Source of the DNA: Streptomyces lasiicapitis
GTDB lineage: Bacteria; Actinomycetota; Actinomycetes; Streptomycetales; Streptomycetaceae
Reading direction: 5' to 3'
Assembly (NCBI RefSeq): GCF_014646335.1
Contig: NZ_BMNG01000005.1
Span: 1-64,000 of the forward strand
DNA length: 64,000 bases
A program made the position numbers and the translations under genes. Shown here piece after piece: positions 34,536-44,900 of this stretch. The notes below the pieces were generated by a model that was not told the DNA's origin, did not search any database, and saw only the letters and a list, made by a program, of their open reading frames with translations. How positions within the stretch are numbered: position 1 is the stretch's first letter; the number at the start of each line of letters is the position of its first letter.

Positions 34536-34993
34536 AACGCGGAAACGCGGCCGAAGTGGCCGCCTTGGCCGCGGCGGTCGGAACTGTACTCGTGGGCGGC
34601 TGTGGGAGCGGGAAGACACCGCAGGGACATGAACAGCGGCTCCTCAAGTCGGCAGGCGTCACCCGGTTCCGGATCACCTACACCAAGGACATCTGGGAAG
34701 CGACCAAGCCATACGACGACCTCACCGAGGTCACCGTGACCCGTCGCAAGGGGAAGGTGTACACGTACGAGCTGACCGGTTCGGAGCTCGTCGAGTACCT
34801 CCGAGAGCTCGAACGCGATGCCTACGGCCCCGAATGGGGCCGAGGTATCAACGAGCAGGAGGCCAAGCGCATGTACGACGTGATCAGCCCCATGGTGGAC
34901 GCGATCAGACCCAACCCCGGGCCCGACACCCGGGTACCCGCGGTGACCCTCGACGACGCGGTACCCTCCGCGCCGAGCGGAAAACCCGCGTAG
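34532..34993 (+). CDS. Putative lipoprotein
   Basis: A 153-aa protein with a short basic N-terminus (MKRG), a hydrophobic stretch (AALAAAVGTVLVGG) and Cys24 in a lipobox-like LVGGC, followed by a GSGKTPQGHE linker. The lipobox is imperfect, so lipidation is only probable. The body (FRITYTKDIWEATKPYDDLT, EVTVTRRKGKVYTYELTGSE) is mixed alpha/beta. The start overlaps the previous stop by ATGA. Confidence 0.6.
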   Translation: MKRGNAAEVAALAAAVGTVLVGGCGSGKTPQGHEQRLLKSAGVTRFRITYTKDIWEATKPYDDLTEVTVTRRKGKVYTYELTGSELVEYLRELERDAYGPEWGRGINEQEAKRMYDVISPMVDAIRPNPGPDTRVPAVTLDDAVPSAPSGKPA

Positions 34994-35774
34994 GCCACGG
35001 AGCAGACCGCCCGAGCTCGTCCGGCTGGTGCCGGCACCAGCGCCGACGAGTGGCCCGCACGCTCCGCCAGACGGTTTACCGGTGACCCCGATTCCGCGAA
35101 CGCGCGGACGCGGGACCTCGGGCCCGTCGTCCAGGCAGAGCAGCAGTCCCCGTAGACGACCAATCAAGTTCAGCAGGGGCCTGATCCGACCAAGGATCAG
35201 GCCCCTGGCTCATGGCCGTGTCCGTCGCCTCCGTTCGGTGGTGCGGTGTGCATCAACCTCCCCCGTACCGAAGCAGCAACATGGCGGCGGCGTCGCGGGC
35301 CCTGCCCTGTGCTGCACGCGGCAGGCGCACAGGGCCTTCAGAGCGGCCTTCGGGGTGCCGACACCCCCCCTGGTGATCTGGCGAAAAGCTGGGCAGAATT
35401 ACTCAGATGGGCATGCCTGGACCGCCTTTGATCCTCTACCAGGCGGCAGCGCCCCAAGCCTCGACCAACCCGATTTAGCCATTCACCTGACGTCCCGAGG
35501 CACAGTTCCACTCAAGCCGTTGAGCGGCAAGGTTCCTCCCCACCTGGCTTTGCCAGCCAGGCTGCCTCACGACCACCCGTCCGAGTGCGCTATGCGCAGA
35601 TGCAGGTGAGGAGGCAACCTCGCCAGCGACCGCCTCGCGCTGTCACTGTCCGTGTTTACGCTCGGTCGAACCACCCCAGCTAGGCGCGAGAGGCTGACGG
35701 AGATGACAAAACGAGGACAGCATGTCCGACATCACCAATCAAATCTCATTCCGCCGCTCAGCTGCCCCGTGACA
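34994..35774. other. Gap of 780 bases with hairpins, no convincing gene
   Basis: Open frames here lack ribosome sites and domain text. The region holds a strong hairpin (35174-35207) and a weaker one near 35540-35560 (CCTGGCT/AGCCAGG). The strand of sspE ends at 35775. It looks like a junction between cargo blocks. Confidence 0.5.
35174..35207. terminator. Hairpin matching the attR-side terminator
   Basis: Perfect 14-bp stem CAGGGGCCTGATCC / GGATCAGGCCCCTG, 6-base loop. The same stem sequence occurs just past attR (57381-57415). Confidence 0.75.
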
Positions 35775-38234
35775 TCACGCAGTTCCAACCGCGCCCGTGG
35801 CATTTTCACTCTCGTCGAGCTCACCGTTCTCGATCTCCGCATCGTCGACCTTGAACACCAGATCGCTGCTGGAGTCAGACAGCTCCAGGCCAAGCCAACC
35901 CTTGAGTCGTGTGTAGGCCAGACGCAGGAGGACGTCAGCACGCTGATCCATGAACGTCGGATTCCACTCGTCGTCGCGCTGGCCCAGTGCTCGCAGGTGC
36001 GGGAGGTAGCGCGACATGGCCGCTAGGTCTTCGGTCGTCTGCGCGAAAGTGAAGCCAGAACTGTTGAGGATTGACTTGGCGTCGTCGGTCGTCGGGGCAC
36101 CGAGTGCCGCGTACAGCACCTTCTTCTCGATCCAAGGCCGCGAGCTGAGGGACGTGTTGGCAGCGCCCGGAGCCAGGACCAGGTTGCCAAGCTTGTGGAC
36201 GGTCTCCTTGTCGCTGTAGAACTCCTTATCCCACCCGCTCGTGTCCTGCTGTGGTGCGATGTGTTCGATCGTGAGGTGTTTCTCGTCATCCCAACCGTCT
36301 GCGGTGAAGCATGAGGCGACCCCCGCCTTGCCCTGGACGATCAGTCCCGGATTCTCCAGATCTTCAATTGTGTCGTGATATGCAGCCAGAAGAAGGAAAC
36401 GCGTCAGCGGGCGGGCAATTTTGTAGAGCGGTAGCGCGGAAGCATCTGCCAGGAACGAGGGCAAGTTTGGGATAGCGCCGTGCTTAGGGTGCGACAAGCG
36501 CGCCGCAAGTTCCTTCTTCAGCGCCTCGGCGTCGACGATCGGATCAGGCTTCGACGCATCGGGAGCTGCCCAATGGCGAGCGAGCGGACCAATGCCCGTG
36601 AGCGAGTCCACCCCAGCCATGACCGCACGGTACTGGCTGTCGATGTTGCCCGTGCCGCGGCGAGTTGCTCGCCAGAAGACCGTGAAGGCAGTGATTGCCT
36701 TAATGGCCTTCTCGAATTCGGCGATGCGCTCGGCCCTCTCTTCCCCTTCGTCCGCTTGGACAGCCTCGGAGTAGAAGCGCAAGAGCGGCGCGATGGCAAT
36801 GGTGTGATTGAGCGAATTGAGGAAGGCCAGACACAATTTCACGGTGTCCGTCATGGCTGTCGCTTCTAGCCCGGGTAGCGTGCGAGGAGAGTTGTTCGCG
36901 GGCTCCCAGGCATTCCCGATAAAGGCCGCAGTGTCGCGTAGGTGGCGCAGGTACGCGCTACGATCATCGACTGAGTCCTTGTGGCGCTCAAAGGTATCGC
37001 GCATGTAGATCCGCTGATCCGGGAGGCGCTTGGATAGCTTCTCTCCAGTCTCTGCCAGCGCGAAAGTGACCAGCAGGTCTCGAGTTGCGCTCTGAAGCTT
37101 GTCTCCGACGTCGAAACGGTCCAGGTAGCCCTGAACGGCCTTCATGTATGCGTGTGCGTCCGAGTCCTGGTAATCCTGAATCTTCTCTGCCATAACCACC
37201 CGAGGGAGGAAGGTCTCGAAGGCGGTCAGGGGCTCGCCCGTGGTATTCAATGACTCGAAGATCGTGAAGGCGTAGTCCTCGTCCTTGCCTTGGACGACCG
37301 TCAGAGCGATGCGGTTCAAGCCATAGGCGGCAAACATGACGAGTCGCATCAGCTCAGCCTCGGGCTCGTCTTGCAACTCTCCCAGCCAAGCGCATAGTTC
37401 GGAGTCGAGTTCATGGTTGAAAAGCGCACGCTGGAACTCGATGTTGGTGGCGAGGGTTGCTAGCGGCGGCAGATCCTCCAGTTCCTCGATGGACTTTCGT
37501 TGCGACAGCTTGGTCAACCCTGTGCGGATTTCGTTGTACCTCTTGATGAGGTCGCCTTCACCTTCGCCGGCGTTCTGTCGCGCCGTCGGCCTGAAGTCCG
37601 TCGGCTTAAAATTTGCCGACTCGCTCTCGGCTAGCAATGAGTACTGGTAGATAAGATTGGCGATCGGCGACTCATACTGCTTGTACTTCTCGTCCCTAGC
37701 CCACTGATCATCGAAGGCCCGAATGAGGCGCGGGTAGATCGGCGTAGTTCCGAAGTTCTTTCGCTCGTAGAACGCTGCCCCGAGCATCTGCAGGATGTCG
37801 CTCGTTTCCGAGTAGAGGTGAGTCCGAGCGCTGTCAGTCGGATCCGGCGTCTTGCCCTTGAAGACCTTCCATGCACGCTGACGAATGAGGTTGTGCAGGC
37901 CGACCAGCAGGATCAGAAGGCTCGACAAACGCTGCTGCCCATCGATCACGGTAAGGACCTTGGACGGGACCTCGGACTTGACAATTGGCTTCACCGTAAC
38001 GTGGTTGACATCATGGATGGTGATTACGGTCCCCAAGAAAGTGAAGCTGTCCGGCGCCTTACCTAGATTCTTGAGGCCATGCAGCGTGTCGTCGAGCAAT
38101 TTCTCGACCTTGTCTTTGCCCCAGCCGTACGGACGCTGGTAGGGCGGCAGATAGAGGCCCAAGCCATTGTCAGAGAGCAGCTCGCGGACACTCTTACTCT
38201 GCGCCTCGAATATTTCCTTGGCCTGCGTAGGCAT
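35775..38234 (-). CDS. sspE: SspE-like DUF262/DUF1524 phosphorothioation-sensing restriction protein
   Basis: An 819-aa protein. The N-terminal DUF262 domain shows PPYQRPYGW (30-38) and DGQQRLSSLL (98-107), the NTP-binding ParB-like fold; the C-terminal DUF1524 part shows HLTIEHIAPQ near 665-675 and the following LGNLVLAPGAANTSLS of an HNH-type nuclease. In SspABCD-SspE systems this protein uses NTP hydrolysis and nicking to attack phage DNA in cells whose own DNA carries phosphorothioates. Identification as SspE rather than generic GmrSD rests on the neighbouring sspABCD. Separated from sspD by two insertion sequences; it must now rely on its own promoter. ATG 38234. Confidence 0.84.
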   Translation of the reverse strand: MPTQAKEIFEAQSKSVRELLSDNGLGLYLPPYQRPYGWGKDKVEKLLDDTLHGLKNLGKAPDSFTFLGTVITIHDVNHVTVKPIVKSEVPSKVLTVIDGQQRLSSLLILLVGLHNLIRQRAWKVFKGKTPDPTDSARTHLYSETSDILQMLGAAFYERKNFGTTPIYPRLIRAFDDQWARDEKYKQYESPIANLIYQYSLLAESESANFKPTDFRPTARQNAGEGEGDLIKRYNEIRTGLTKLSQRKSIEELEDLPPLATLATNIEFQRALFNHELDSELCAWLGELQDEPEAELMRLVMFAAYGLNRIALTVVQGKDEDYAFTIFESLNTTGEPLTAFETFLPRVVMAEKIQDYQDSDAHAYMKAVQGYLDRFDVGDKLQSATRDLLVTFALAETGEKLSKRLPDQRIYMRDTFERHKDSVDDRSAYLRHLRDTAAFIGNAWEPANNSPRTLPGLEATAMTDTVKLCLAFLNSLNHTIAIAPLLRFYSEAVQADEGEERAERIAEFEKAIKAITAFTVFWRATRRGTGNIDSQYRAVMAGVDSLTGIGPLARHWAAPDASKPDPIVDAEALKKELAARLSHPKHGAIPNLPSFLADASALPLYKIARPLTRFLLLAAYHDTIEDLENPGLIVQGKAGVASCFTADGWDDEKHLTIEHIAPQQDTSGWDKEFYSDKETVHKLGNLVLAPGAANTSLSSRPWIEKKVLYAALGAPTTDDAKSILNSSGFTFAQTTEDLAAMSRYLPHLRALGQRDDEWNPTFMDQRADVLLRLAYTRLKGWLGLELSDSSSDLVFKVDDAEIENGELDESENATGAVGTA

Positions 38235-38264
38235 GCGTAGTCCCTTTTCGTTCAGCAGGTTTCA

Positions 38265-38575
38265 TCAGATCAGATTCGGCGTCACCTTGAAAGGGACCTG
38301 CAACCTGCATTTCGGCTCAACGATCGTGTAGTTGATGTCGCGAAGCGCGATGAAAGTACCGAGGAAACAGATCGAGCCCCTCGAACTCGGCAAGCTGTCA
38401 AGACCGGGCGCGACGCCACCGAGAAGGCGTCCGATCTCGGGCAGCTCCAGCCGCATGCACACTGATAGGAGGGGGCATAGAGCCCTTGACTGGACTCACT
38501 GAGGAACTGAAAAGCTGACATCCGTGCCGCATCAAAAACCCGCGAGTTTCCATGTCCCCGGTTTCTCTCCGTCAC
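38265..38575 (-). pseudogene. Degenerate second DUF262 N-terminus
   Basis: Minus-strand frames encode LSESSQGLYAPSYQCACGW and then SICFLGTFIALRDINYTIVE, PKCRLQVPFKVT, which align with residues 19-95 of the intact sspE (LSDNGLGLYLPPYQRPYGW; SFTFLGTVITIHDVNHVTVK; PIVKSEVPSKVLT). The region between is frame-shifted and nothing beyond the first 100 residues remains. It is a fossil of a related gene placed head-to-tail upstream of sspE. Confidence 0.8.
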
Positions 38576-38697
38576 CGCTCCACACCTGTGAGCAATCCGT
38601 CACTCATGGTGGCATATGAGTGGTCGGCAGAGGTAGCAGGAGAGCCATGTGTCCATCATGTCCCACATGTGACGTTACGTCACTCCATCGCATACTA

Positions 38698-39561
38698 AGA
38701 CGCCATTTCATTTGGAGATGTGGCGGTGGCATATGAGGGTTGCTGCGATGGCGGTGAAGGCGAGGAAGTGCTCGGGCTTGCGTTCGTAACGGCGGTGCAG
38801 GCGTCGGCATCCGGACAGCCAAGAAACCGTCCGCTCTACGACCCAGCGGTGGCGGCCCAGGCGCTGAGAGGACTCGGTGCCTTTGCGGGCGATGCGGGGG
38901 GGGTGATTTGGCGCAAGGAGAGCCAACGCCGCAGGTGGGCGTAGTCGTATCCCTTGTCGCCATGGAGTTTCGCGGGTCGTCTGCGCCGGGGACCGCGGCG
39001 GGAGCGGATGGGCGGGATGCCCCGCACCAGCGGGATGAGGGCCTGGCTGTCGTGGAGGTTGGCGGCCGAGATCCCGAGCGAGATCGGCAGGCCGTGCCGG
39101 TCGACGATGAGGTGGATTTTCGATCCGCTCTTGCCACGGTCGGTCGGATTCGGTCCCGTCAGCCGCCCCCTTTGAGGGCGCGGACGCTGACGGAGTCGAT
39201 CGCACACCGCGACCAGTCCAGCTCGCCCCGGGCGCCGAGCTCGTCCAGGACCAGGCGATGGAGCTTGGCCCACACTCGCGCCTCGGTCCACTCGGTGAAC
39301 CGGCGGAAGGCGGTCACTCCCGAGGCACCGAAGCCCGGCGGCAGTTGGTTCCACGTGCACCCCGAGGTGGCTACGAAAATGATCGCGGCCAATACCTCCC
39401 GATCCCCGTGCCGGCGTCGGCCGCCGCCCTGCGGGCGCTCCGGAGCCGGCGGCACCACCCGCTCGAACAACTCCCACAGGCCATCCGGCGCCATCCGCTC
39501 AACAAGCGAGGCAGTCACCGTTTCAGACTGCCGCAAGATCACGCCAAACGAAATGGCGTCT
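38698..39561 (-). mobile_element. IS5-family element (864 bp)
   Basis: Terminal inverted repeats AGACGCCATTTCATTTGG (38698-38715) and CCAAACGAAATGGCGTCT (39544-39561) match at 17 of 18 positions. One transposase gene is inside, in two or three phases. The right end touches the IS701 element. Confidence 0.88.
38708..39542 (-). pseudogene. IS5-family transposase, frameshifted
   Basis: The first frame (39542-39159) holds the DUF4096-like N-terminus (LWELFERVVPPAPERPQGGG, SGCTWNQLPPGFGASGVTAF). A second phase continues with GPNPTDRGKSGSKIHLIVDR and HGDKGYDYAHLRRWL of the DDE domain, probably through the ribosomal frameshift usual in this group. A third phase then gives RHRWVVERTVSWLSGCRRLH and the C-terminus. 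The last switch coincides with a run of eight G (38896-38903), so a one-base indel there has probably inactivated it, unless the run is a sequencing error. Confidence 0.82.
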
Positions 39562-39563
39562 AA

Positions 39564-40963
39564 TACTGCAACGGTGTTTGTGGTGACTGCTGGGCAGGTC
39601 AGTCGTTGGTGTGGTTATGGGTGGGGGTATTGCTGATGTCAGGTTGTGGGCCGGTGAACTGAGCATGGTGCACGAGCGGTTCGTGCACCGGTTCAATCGG
39701 CAGGAGCCGCGTCAGACTGCGCTGGTCTACATGCGAGGGCTGATCGCTTCGCTGGAGCGGAAGAACGGCTGGACGCTCGCGGAGGAGGCCGGGCACGCGG
39801 GGCCTGATCGCATCCACCGGTTGCTGAACCGGATCGAGTGGGACGCGGACGAGGTCCTGGACGATGTCCGCGGCTACGTCGTGGAACATCTTGGAGACCC
39901 GCAGGCTGTCCTGATCGTGGATGACACCGGATTCCTCAAGAAGGGCATTCGCTCGGCCGGCGTGCAACGGCAGTACTCCGGCACCGCGGGACGCACCGAG
40001 AACAGCCAGATCGGCGTGTTCCTCGCCTACGCCACGCCCCGCGGACGCACACTGATCGATCGCCGCTTGTATCTGCCCACGTCATGGACCGATGACCGGG
40101 AAAGGTGCCGAGGCGCCGGCATCGACGACAGTGTCGCCTTCGCAACGAAGGTGGTCATGGCCAAGGCAATGGTTCGCCGGGCGGTCCGGGACAAGATTCC
40201 CTTCGGCTGGGTGACGGCGGATGCCGCCTACGGCTTCAGCAAGGGCTGGCGCTTTGAGCTGGAACAGGCCGATGTCTTCCACGTCATGGCCACCACCCGG
40301 CACGACACCGTCGTCACCCGCTGGTCCGTCGACCACCCCGTCCACGATCTGTTTCCCGGCCTGCCACGGCAGAAGTGGAAACGTCGTTCGTGCGGTGCGG
40401 GAGCACACGGCCCGCGGCTCTATGACTGGGCTCGCGTCGAGGTCCGGCCCTGGCATCGCGAAGACCGCCGACACTGGGTCATCGCCCGCCGCAGCGTCAG
40501 CCGGCCCGAGGAGATCTCCTACTACATTGCCTACTGTCCCGCCCAGACCACCCTGGACCAGCTGGTCTCAGTTGCGGGCAGCCGGTGGGCTGTTGAGGAG
40601 TGCTTCCAGAGCGCGAAGCAGGAGTGCGGCCTGGACGACTACCAAGTCCGCCGCTACCCCGGCTGGCACCGCCACATGACCCTGGCCATCGCCGCTCACG
40701 CCTGCCTGACCGTCCTGCGGGCCCGCGAACTCGACACAGAGAAAGCAGAAACGGATCCTCCCAGCTCATCCACCTCAGCCTCGCGGAGATCAGACGCCTG
40801 ATCACCCGCCTCACCCACCGCCAGCCCCCGCCCATCGACCACATCTGGCACTGGTCGACATGGCGCCGCAGACGACAACACCAAGCCCGCGTCAGCCACC
40901 ACAAACGACGCGGACACAGCCCATGACAACTGCCCAGCAGACACCACAAACACCGTTGCAGTA
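39564..40963 (+). mobile_element. IS701-family element (1400 bp)
   Basis: 34-bp inverted repeats beginning TACTGCAACGGTGTTTGTGG (39564-39597; complement at 40930-40963) match at 33 of 34 positions. CTAA flanks both sides (39560-39563 and 40964-40967), a 4-bp target duplication. Because the left CTAA includes the last bases of the IS5 end, IS701 arrived after IS5. Confidence 0.93.
39611..40801 (+). CDS. IS701-family transposase
   Basis: A 396-aa DDE transposase. DDE-type residues appear in VLIVDDTGFLKKG (about 95-107), VTADAAYGFSKGW (about 200-212) and WAVEECFQSAKQECGLDDYQ (about 334-353, with the Glu), the family pattern. GTG 39611, 48 bases inside the left inverted repeat. Full length and flanked by good ends, so probably active. 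Confidence 0.93.
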   Translation: MVMGGGIADVRLWAGELSMVHERFVHRFNRQEPRQTALVYMRGLIASLERKNGWTLAEEAGHAGPDRIHRLLNRIEWDADEVLDDVRGYVVEHLGDPQAVLIVDDTGFLKKGIRSAGVQRQYSGTAGRTENSQIGVFLAYATPRGRTLIDRRLYLPTSWTDDRERCRGAGIDDSVAFATKVVMAKAMVRRAVRDKIPFGWVTADAAYGFSKGWRFELEQADVFHVMATTRHDTVVTRWSVDHPVHDLFPGLPRQKWKRRSCGAGAHGPRLYDWARVEVRPWHREDRRHWVIARRSVSRPEEISYYIAYCPAQTTLDQLVSVAGSRWAVEECFQSAKQECGLDDYQVRRYPGWHRHMTLAIAAHACLTVLRARELDTEKAETDPPSSSTSASRRSDA

Positions 40964-41080
40964 CTAACTCGACTTGTCGTGGAGACGAGTGCGCTGCGTT
41001 CCTTCGAGAGGTCAGGGACAGAGTCTGGGCGAGGTCACAACCTCAAGCGGGACAAGGTTGATTGGAAGTCGGGAAAGCAA

Positions 41081-41113
41081 CAGCGGCCCCAGCTCGAGCT
41101 GCTGGGGCCGCTG
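41081..41113. terminator. Terminator of the sspABCD operon
   Basis: Perfect 13-bp stem CAGCGGCCCCAGC / GCTGGGGCCGCTG with a 7-base loop, 17 bases beyond the sspD stop; on the minus strand it is followed by TTGCTTTCCC. Confidence 0.82.
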
Positions 41114-41129
41114 TGTGTGTGGTTGCGCG

Positions 41130-41963
41130 TCAGAGGTGGCAGACGGAGCAGCCGGCCTCATCGTCATCAGAGTCGAGTGCGTCCGAGAGGACTTCCAGGA
41201 GGGGTCGGTTGGGCTTGATCCGCTTGGCCGCGCGGTCAAGGGCCGCCTGGTGCTTGGCTTCGATCTCGTCCTTGCGCTCTATGAGCTCCGGAAGAGATTC
41301 ACCTTGCGACCAGGTGTAGTTGCGGCCCTTCATGGCGGTGTGCCGGTAGCGGACCTTCTCCTCGTACTCGACGGCCTTGTCGTACAGGTCGGGGTGGCGC
41401 TCCTTGAGGCCGACCCACTCGTGCTTGCGCTGGAAGAAGCAGAAGTAGCAGCCAGAACGCGTGCGCCACTCGTAGTAGCCGGGGAGTCCGATGCCAGCTT
41501 CGTCGAGGATGCGCATCACGCCGTCCTTGTCGATGCCGTCCTCGCGGAAGGGGAAGACGGCATCGATGTTCGGTTTGGTGCTGACGTAGCCGAGGCGGTT
41601 CTCGTCGGCCCGGATCGCGACGTATGAGATGACCTTGTCGTCGCCGACCCATTCCTCCAGCGGCTTGATCTTCAGATTTTTGGTGCACCAGCGCATCTGC
41701 GGGCTGGGCAGGGTGCCCTGGTAGACCTCCATCCAATGATCGAAGTCCCGGTCGGCGTTGAGTCGCTCGATGGGCTTACCAAGGGCTGCTTCCAGCCGGT
41801 TGAGGTACTCGTACGTCTCTGGGAGTTCAGCACCGGTGTCGCAGAAGAAGTACTCCATGTCCGGCACGCGATCGCGCATGTAGATGGCGAGCGCCGACGA
41901 GTCCTTGCCGCCTGAGATACCTAGGACGTGGCGAACCTTCTCCTGGGTGACTGGATCCGTCAT
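41130..41963 (-). CDS. sspD: SspD-like ATP pyrophosphatase / PAPS-reductase-family enzyme
   Basis: A 277-aa protein related to DndC and PAPS reductase. The PP-loop SGGKDSSAL lies at 17-25. Conserved cysteines include RWCTKNLKIKPL near 90 and SGCYFCFFQRKHEW near 167-180, and the protein ends CSVCHL. In the phosphorothioation pathway this enzyme activates the DNA backbone with ATP and passes sulfur from SspA. ATG 41963 overlaps the sspC stop (ATGA), confirming a single operon. A terminator follows at 41081-41113. Confidence 0.87.
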   Translation of the reverse strand: MTDPVTQEKVRHVLGISGGKDSSALAIYMRDRVPDMEYFFCDTGAELPETYEYLNRLEAALGKPIERLNADRDFDHWMEVYQGTLPSPQMRWCTKNLKIKPLEEWVGDDKVISYVAIRADENRLGYVSTKPNIDAVFPFREDGIDKDGVMRILDEAGIGLPGYYEWRTRSGCYFCFFQRKHEWVGLKERHPDLYDKAVEYEEKVRYRHTAMKGRNYTWSQGESLPELIERKDEIEAKHQAALDRAAKRIKPNRPLLEVLSDALDSDDDEAGCSVCHL

Positions 41964-44900
41964 GGCCGCTCCTTCGTTTCAGTTGCTGTGACAGCCGGCC
42001 CATCGGCAACGCGTTGTGCAAGAGCGGCGAGCAGGATCCGTGCGCCGTCGGGTCCGAGGGCCTGCTCAGCCTGCTGCAGTACGTCGGCCGCGAGCTGGTC
42101 GGCCTGGCCGCGGGACTGTTCCGGCACGTAGATCAGCGTCCGTCGTTCCGCTCCTGTCTTGTCCGTCAAGGTCAACAGCCGCGTCTCCAGATTTACTTCC
42201 TGCTCGCGGGTCTCGCTGCTGTCCTGGTAGAGGTGGGCGACGCGGTCGAGGGATGCGGACATCTCGCGTGCAAGGCGAGGGAACATGCCTGCGTCCCGGT
42301 CGTCCCAGTCTCCGAGGGCCTTGTTGGTGAGGCGGACGACGATCGGGTCGAGCCAGTCCTCGTCAGCGAGGCTTTCGCTGAGCACGAAGTCGACGAAGCC
42401 CCGCAGCTCCGGGTTCAGTGACACCGTGGCGAAGCCGCTCAGCCGCGCGGCGAGTGTCGACCGCAGCTCGGGAAGCGTCGCGGGCAGACGGAACTCTTCG
42501 GCGAGAACCGCGACCACTTCTTCCCGCAGCGTGCGTTCGATTCCGGTAATCTCGTCTGCCGCTGCGGTCAGCCTGTCGGCGTACTCGGCGGCGGCTGCCG
42601 CGTTGGCGCGGGTGCCGGCTTCGATGGGGGCGAGGCCCAGCGCCTTAGGCAGAGCCCGGAAGAGCAGGTCGTCCGGATCCTGGGAATTTGCCAGGGCATT
42701 GCGCACGGCGAGTGCATCCGGAGAGATGCGCTTGGTCTTGCGGCCGTAGCTGTTCAAAACCATGACGCGTTCGAGCAACGCCCTGGCTACGGACAGCAGA
42801 TCTGGGTTACGCAGTGCCTGTGAGCGTGGTGGTTCGACCTTCAAAGACACCAGGAGCTTCTTGATCACGCTGGCGCGCTGCCCCTGTCCGACCGGCGTGT
42901 ACTTCACGTCGAAACGGGCGGGGGCGGCGAGGATGCGGTCGACGACGTCCGGCGTCAGCCGAGGCAAGTAGGAGCCCTCTTCGAAGAGGGCGACATCGTG
43001 CCGGCGGATCACTAGGGCGGTGACGACCAGCAGCGGCCAGACACCGGCCTTCACCCCGTAGGGCGGGCTCATCAGGACCCGGATGATGTGGTCGAGGCTG
43101 GTACGCCGGGTTGCTGCGTCCAGCGCCTCCTGCAGCGCCTCCCAGACGGGCTGAGCGTGCTCGTGGCCCTCGCCTGGAGCGGAGAAGCCGTACGGCAGCA
43201 GGCTGTTGGGGGAATTCTCTGCCTGGATTGTGCCGTTGGCCCGGTGCAGGCCAAGGTAGGCCAGCGCGCCGCTGTAGATGGCTCGCTCCGGACCGTATCT
43301 TCCGGCCGTCGCGTCGAAGCCCAGGTACTGCTCGCCGGAGCGGGTGAGCATCGCGTCCAGCACATCGCTGCGGGCACGGGCGGCGTTGCTGGTGAGTGAG
43401 TGCCGTCCGAGCATCTCGTTGCGAATGTGCGGGGTGTGCGGGTAGACGCTCTCGCAGGCGAGGGAGACCAGGCCGCTGAGGCTGCGGGCCGGCAGGCTCG
43501 AGCTGTCGGGGTCCGCCCCCGGGGCGAGTCCGGCGTTCCACAGGTCCCAGGTGGCGTCCTGGGTCGGCGGGTAAAAGGCCGCCTGGATGACCTCCCGCAG
43601 CTCGGCCTCCGCCTGGACGGCGCGGTCGGTGACCTCGCGCCGGGCGACGTGATCGAGTTCCTTGTCTTCGAGCAGCTCTTTCAGGGCGATGAGGTGCGTG
43701 GCGGAGCTGAGTACCACGTCGGGGTGGGTGGTTGTTCCGAGGATCACCGGCAGCGCCGAATTGACGGTGGGCAGCTGGTCCCGGGGGCCGAGGTGGAAGA
43801 CGAGGAGGCCGTCGGCCGGGTCCTTCAGCTCGTCCGGCGCCTGGATTTCGCGGGTCTCTGGGCCGCTGACGGCGGTGAGGAACACCCGCATCATCCCGGT
43901 GACCTGGCTGTGGCGGCCGGCGACCACGGCGCTGGGGAGGTGTGCGCCAAGGCGCTGGACGATGGAGGCATCGTCCAGGTGACTGATGATCTCCTTCAGG
44001 CGGGCGTCGATGTCGAAGTCTGTGCCCTGCCAGACGCGATACTCACCGCTGAACTCCCGGTGGACGAGGAAGCCGCGGCGGACGAGGTCGGCGAGCTGCT
44101 CCTCAAGGCGGGCGAAAGCGCCCGCGTCGGTCAGATCGGTGGGGTCGTGGAGCGCGAGGTGGATCATCTCGCTGGTAGCGCTGAGCGCGCCGTCGGCGTC
44201 GATGAGGTTCAGAACGCCGATGGTCTTCAGCAGCGCCTGGTCAGCGTCGGGCAGTCCGTTGGCTTCCTTGATTCGCGCGTCGACTTCGATCCAGCGGCCG
44301 GCGTTGGAGGCCGCGAGCAGCGAGGTCCGGCCGGAGTTGAGGAAGTAGTCGTACAGCTGTGGCAGCTGCACTGTGCTGGCGAGTTCGGCATCCGGCTGGG
44401 AGTGTGCGGCCAGCGAGTCGCGGACAGTGTTGGGCTCTCCGCTGTTGAGGAAGCCCGACAGGCTGCGGTCGTGCTGGCCGATTTGCGCCGCCAGGATCGG
44501 CGCAGCGATCGCCGTCAGTGGGTGCAACGGGTAGAGGCCAGCGAAGTCGTCGCTGGACAGCTCGGTAAGGACGTTCAGACCGTGGTTCTTCCACGCGAGG
44601 GCTGATGCCTGGGCCGACGCGCGGATAAGGTCCTGACCCGCTGCGTCGACCGCGGAGTGGTCGAGACGCCGGCGCAGGAGCTGCAGGGAGTCGCCGTGGT
44701 GCGGGACGAAGGTGACGTCCTCGAAGCGGCCCTGGATCTTTGCCCATTCGCGGATTTTGAGCTCACTGGACCGTGACGCGTAGTCCATGAATGACAGGTG
44801 CTGCAGGGTGACCAGGAAGACGGGCAGGCCGTTGGGCCCGGCGCTGTGCTCGGCGAGCTCCTGCAGGAGGAAAAGATCGTGCTCGGCGCCGGAGAATTCG

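Noticed and set aside
35028..35609. A possible 193-aa gene
   Set aside because: Pro/Arg/Ser-rich with no ribosome site and a strong hairpin inside; not convincing.
43400..44605. 401-codon plus-strand frame inside sspC
   Set aside because: Antisense shadow; the minus-strand operon is overlap-coupled and continuous.
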